Of a stretch of 24,518 bases of DNA, positions 23,682 to 24,518 are shown piece after piece. The stretch comes from Campylobacteraceae bacterium. GTDB taxonomy: Bacteria > Campylobacterota > Campylobacteria > Campylobacterales > Sulfurovaceae. Under the pieces are notes generated by a model, which saw nothing but the letters and a program-made list of their open reading frames with translations, searched no databases and was not told the DNA's origin. The DNA is taken from positions 1 to 24,518 of the forward strand of contig JALVVQ010000309.1 of NCBI GenBank assembly GCA_027023325.1, read 5' to 3'. Both the position numbers and the translations under genes were made by a program. Each line of letters opens with the position of its first letter. The stretch's first letter is position 1.

Positions 23682-24219
23682 CTATTTGAATAGTTGACTG
23701 TGTGTTCCCATTCTTTGAAGATAGAGTACATCATCCACTACTTTATAGATGATTAGCATATCACCGCCCAAATGAAATTCCCTGAAGCCTTTATACTCTC
23801 CGATGAGCTCATGGTCTCTTGCTTCATTATTACCGCACCAATAAATAATCTGAATTTTTGATGCTGCAATTTCGTTCACAGGCAAGGCAGATTTTTGTAG
23901 GACTCGCCATAGCGAATGCAAGAAAATCTAACGCAGCATGTGGGCGAAAGTGCTGCACCCTTCGGGGGAGAACGATATGAGGCAATCTGCACGCAAAAAA
24001 ATCTTTGCATTAACTACGGCTAGTCCTACAGATTTTTTCACGCACATCTTATCTCATCTCGTTCTCTCAAAAGTTCAGACTATTTGTTGGTGCGGTAATA
24101 GGTAGAGTTATGCCTTCCAAAATACGAGAAAGGTATTTGAGTCTTTTGGCATATTGCTCATCTGTTAGTTTTGCTTTTGATGCATCCTTCTTATAATACT
24201 TGTGCCTTTTGAGTATCAT
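23682..24219 (-). pseudogene. yafQ: YafQ/RelE-type mRNA interferase toxin, split by a foldback element
   Basis: The gene is in two parts. Codons 1-40 (24219-24100, MILKRHKYYKKD to LEGITLP) follow the antitoxin with a one-base overlap (TAATG) and then run into the inserted element, where the frame stops at 24069-24067 after 10 foreign residues. The remaining 48 codons (23828-23682) carry the catalytic half: RDHEL, YKGFREFHLGGD and GTHSQLF, matching the histidines, aspartate and terminal phenylalanine used by E. coli YafQ. Removing 23828-24100 except one TA joins the parts in frame to an 88-residue protein (YafQ is 92). YafQ cleaves mRNA on the ribosome. As it stands the toxin is almost certainly inactive. 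Confidence 0.9.
23828..24100. mobile_element. 273-bp foldback MITE-like element inserted in the toxin gene
   Basis: Terminal inverted repeats of 34 nt (23828-23861 and 24067-24100) match at 31 positions and begin TATTACCGCACCAA. A second inner pair, 23896-23921 and 24005-24030 (TGTAGGACT...AATGCAA), matches at 22 of 26. The centre holds GCAGCA...TGCTGC and CCCTTCGGGG. The ends are TA on both sides, and excision leaving one TA repairs the host gene exactly, so TA is the target duplication, as for IS630/Tc1-mariner elements. No transposase is encoded, so it must have been moved by one elsewhere. This stretch contains no gene of its own. Confidence 0.88.
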
Positions 24220-24467
24220 TACTTATCCAAATCCTCTAAAGTCACCTCTTCATAATTATCACCAGTCTCTACATCTCTCATAGCTTCAAGCGTCATATCA
24301 TTAGGTATCTTTACTTCAAAAGGCAAGCCTCTATTGAAGACGGATTGCGCTAAAAACATATTGACTGCTTCGCTCAAACTCAGTCCATAATAATTATATA
24401 TCTCCTTGGCTTGCTCCTTGAGATTAGTGTCTAGATACACATTGGTTCTTGATTTTTCTACCACCAT
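24219..24467 (-). CDS. dinJ: RelB/DinJ-family antitoxin
   Basis: An 82-residue antitoxin. The N-terminal ribbon-helix-helix part (SRTNVYLDTNLKEQAKEIYNYYG cut into TNVYLDTNLKEQ and LSLSEAVNMFL) binds DNA, and GLPFEVKIPN followed by an acidic tail is the toxin-wrapping part; GLPF-x-x-x-x-P-N is typical of DinJ. The ATG at 24467 is chosen because AAGGA lies 6-7 nt upstream; an in-frame ATG at 24497 would lie inside the operator. The stop overlaps the toxin start by one base. With the toxin gene disrupted, it is now effectively an orphan antitoxin. Confidence 0.9.
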   Translation of the reverse strand: MVVEKSRTNVYLDTNLKEQAKEIYNYYGLSLSEAVNMFLAQSVFNRGLPFEVKIPNDMTLEAMRDVETGDNYEEVTLEDLDK

Positions 24468-24484
24468 AATGAATCCTTTTTGTT

Positions 24485-24514
24485 TAGTATAACACAAAGA
24501 TTGTGTTTTGTAAA
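24485..24514 (-). promoter_or_regulatory. Promoter with embedded operator of the dinJ-yafQ operon
   Basis: On the minus strand TTTACA (24514-24509) and TATACT (24490-24485) form -35 and -10 boxes 18 nt apart. The spacer holds a perfect 7-bp inverted repeat, AACACAA-AGA-TTGTGTT (24491-24507), well placed for autorepression by the ribbon-helix-helix antitoxin. Confidence 0.65.
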
Positions 24515-24518
24515 GTAT

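Noticed and set aside
23682..23921. 79-codon frame joining part of the foldback element to the toxin C terminus
   Set aside because: The first 30 or so residues come from the inserted element and the start would be a TTG without a ribosome site; better explained as a remnant of the interrupted toxin gene.
1..24518. tRNA, rRNA or CRISPR array
   Set aside because: No tRNA-like cloverleaf, rRNA segment or regularly spaced direct repeats were noticed on reading through the window; a covariance-model scan was not possible.

Overview
The window looks like chromosome of a Campylobacterota (Epsilonproteobacteria) species, probably Sulfurovum-like. This rests on gene order known from Campylobacter and Helicobacter (clpS-clpA-aat; tal near rplY-pth; lysA-pheA-hisC then dxs; ndk-DUF177-rpmF-plsX-fabH), on AT-rich -10 boxes without clear -35 boxes, and on the protein sequences. 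The genus is inferred and was not tested by a search.

Layout. 1-387: start of a DUF1456 (YehS-like) gene, minus strand, cut by the window edge. 412-580: a foldback (almost fully palindromic) element. 583-2568: a Y-family DNA polymerase and a LysE/RhtB exporter, both minus. 2639-8026: clpS, clpA, aat, tal and a pilT-type ATPase, plus strand; the first three form an N-degron proteolysis module. 8098-10274: rplY, pth and an LptF/LptG-family permease. 10347-16982: lysA, pheA, hisC, an unknown 83-codon gene, dxs and metK, mostly overlapping or nearly touching. 17083-17358: a 2[4Fe-4S] ferredoxin. 17505-20521: ndk, DUF177, rpmF (50 codons), plsX and fabH. 20554-22428: dnaX, minus, convergent with fabH. 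22534-23418: a YpfJ-type zinc metallopeptidase, then a doubtful small ORF. 23682-24467: a dinJ/yafQ-type toxin-antitoxin operon whose toxin gene is split by a second foldback element.

The window is mostly housekeeping: protein turnover, translation, amino acid and isoprenoid synthesis, SAM, fatty acid initiation and replication. The unusual material is small DNA structure. First, a 273-bp foldback element with 34-nt terminal inverted repeats sits in the toxin gene; removing it with one TA copy rebuilds an 88-residue toxin in frame. Second, a 169-bp foldback element with similar ends lies beside the polymerase gene. Third, dnaX carries an A9 run with stop codons at once in both other frames, followed 9 nt later by a REP-like inverted repeat that is itself part of the coding sequence. 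This has the layout of a gamma/tau slippage or frameshift signal, apparently built from a mobile palindrome.

hisC and dxs are separated only by a small unknown gene, where flagellated relatives carry fliF-fliG-fliH. This fits a non-flagellated lineage, and a PilT-type ATPase is encoded nearby.
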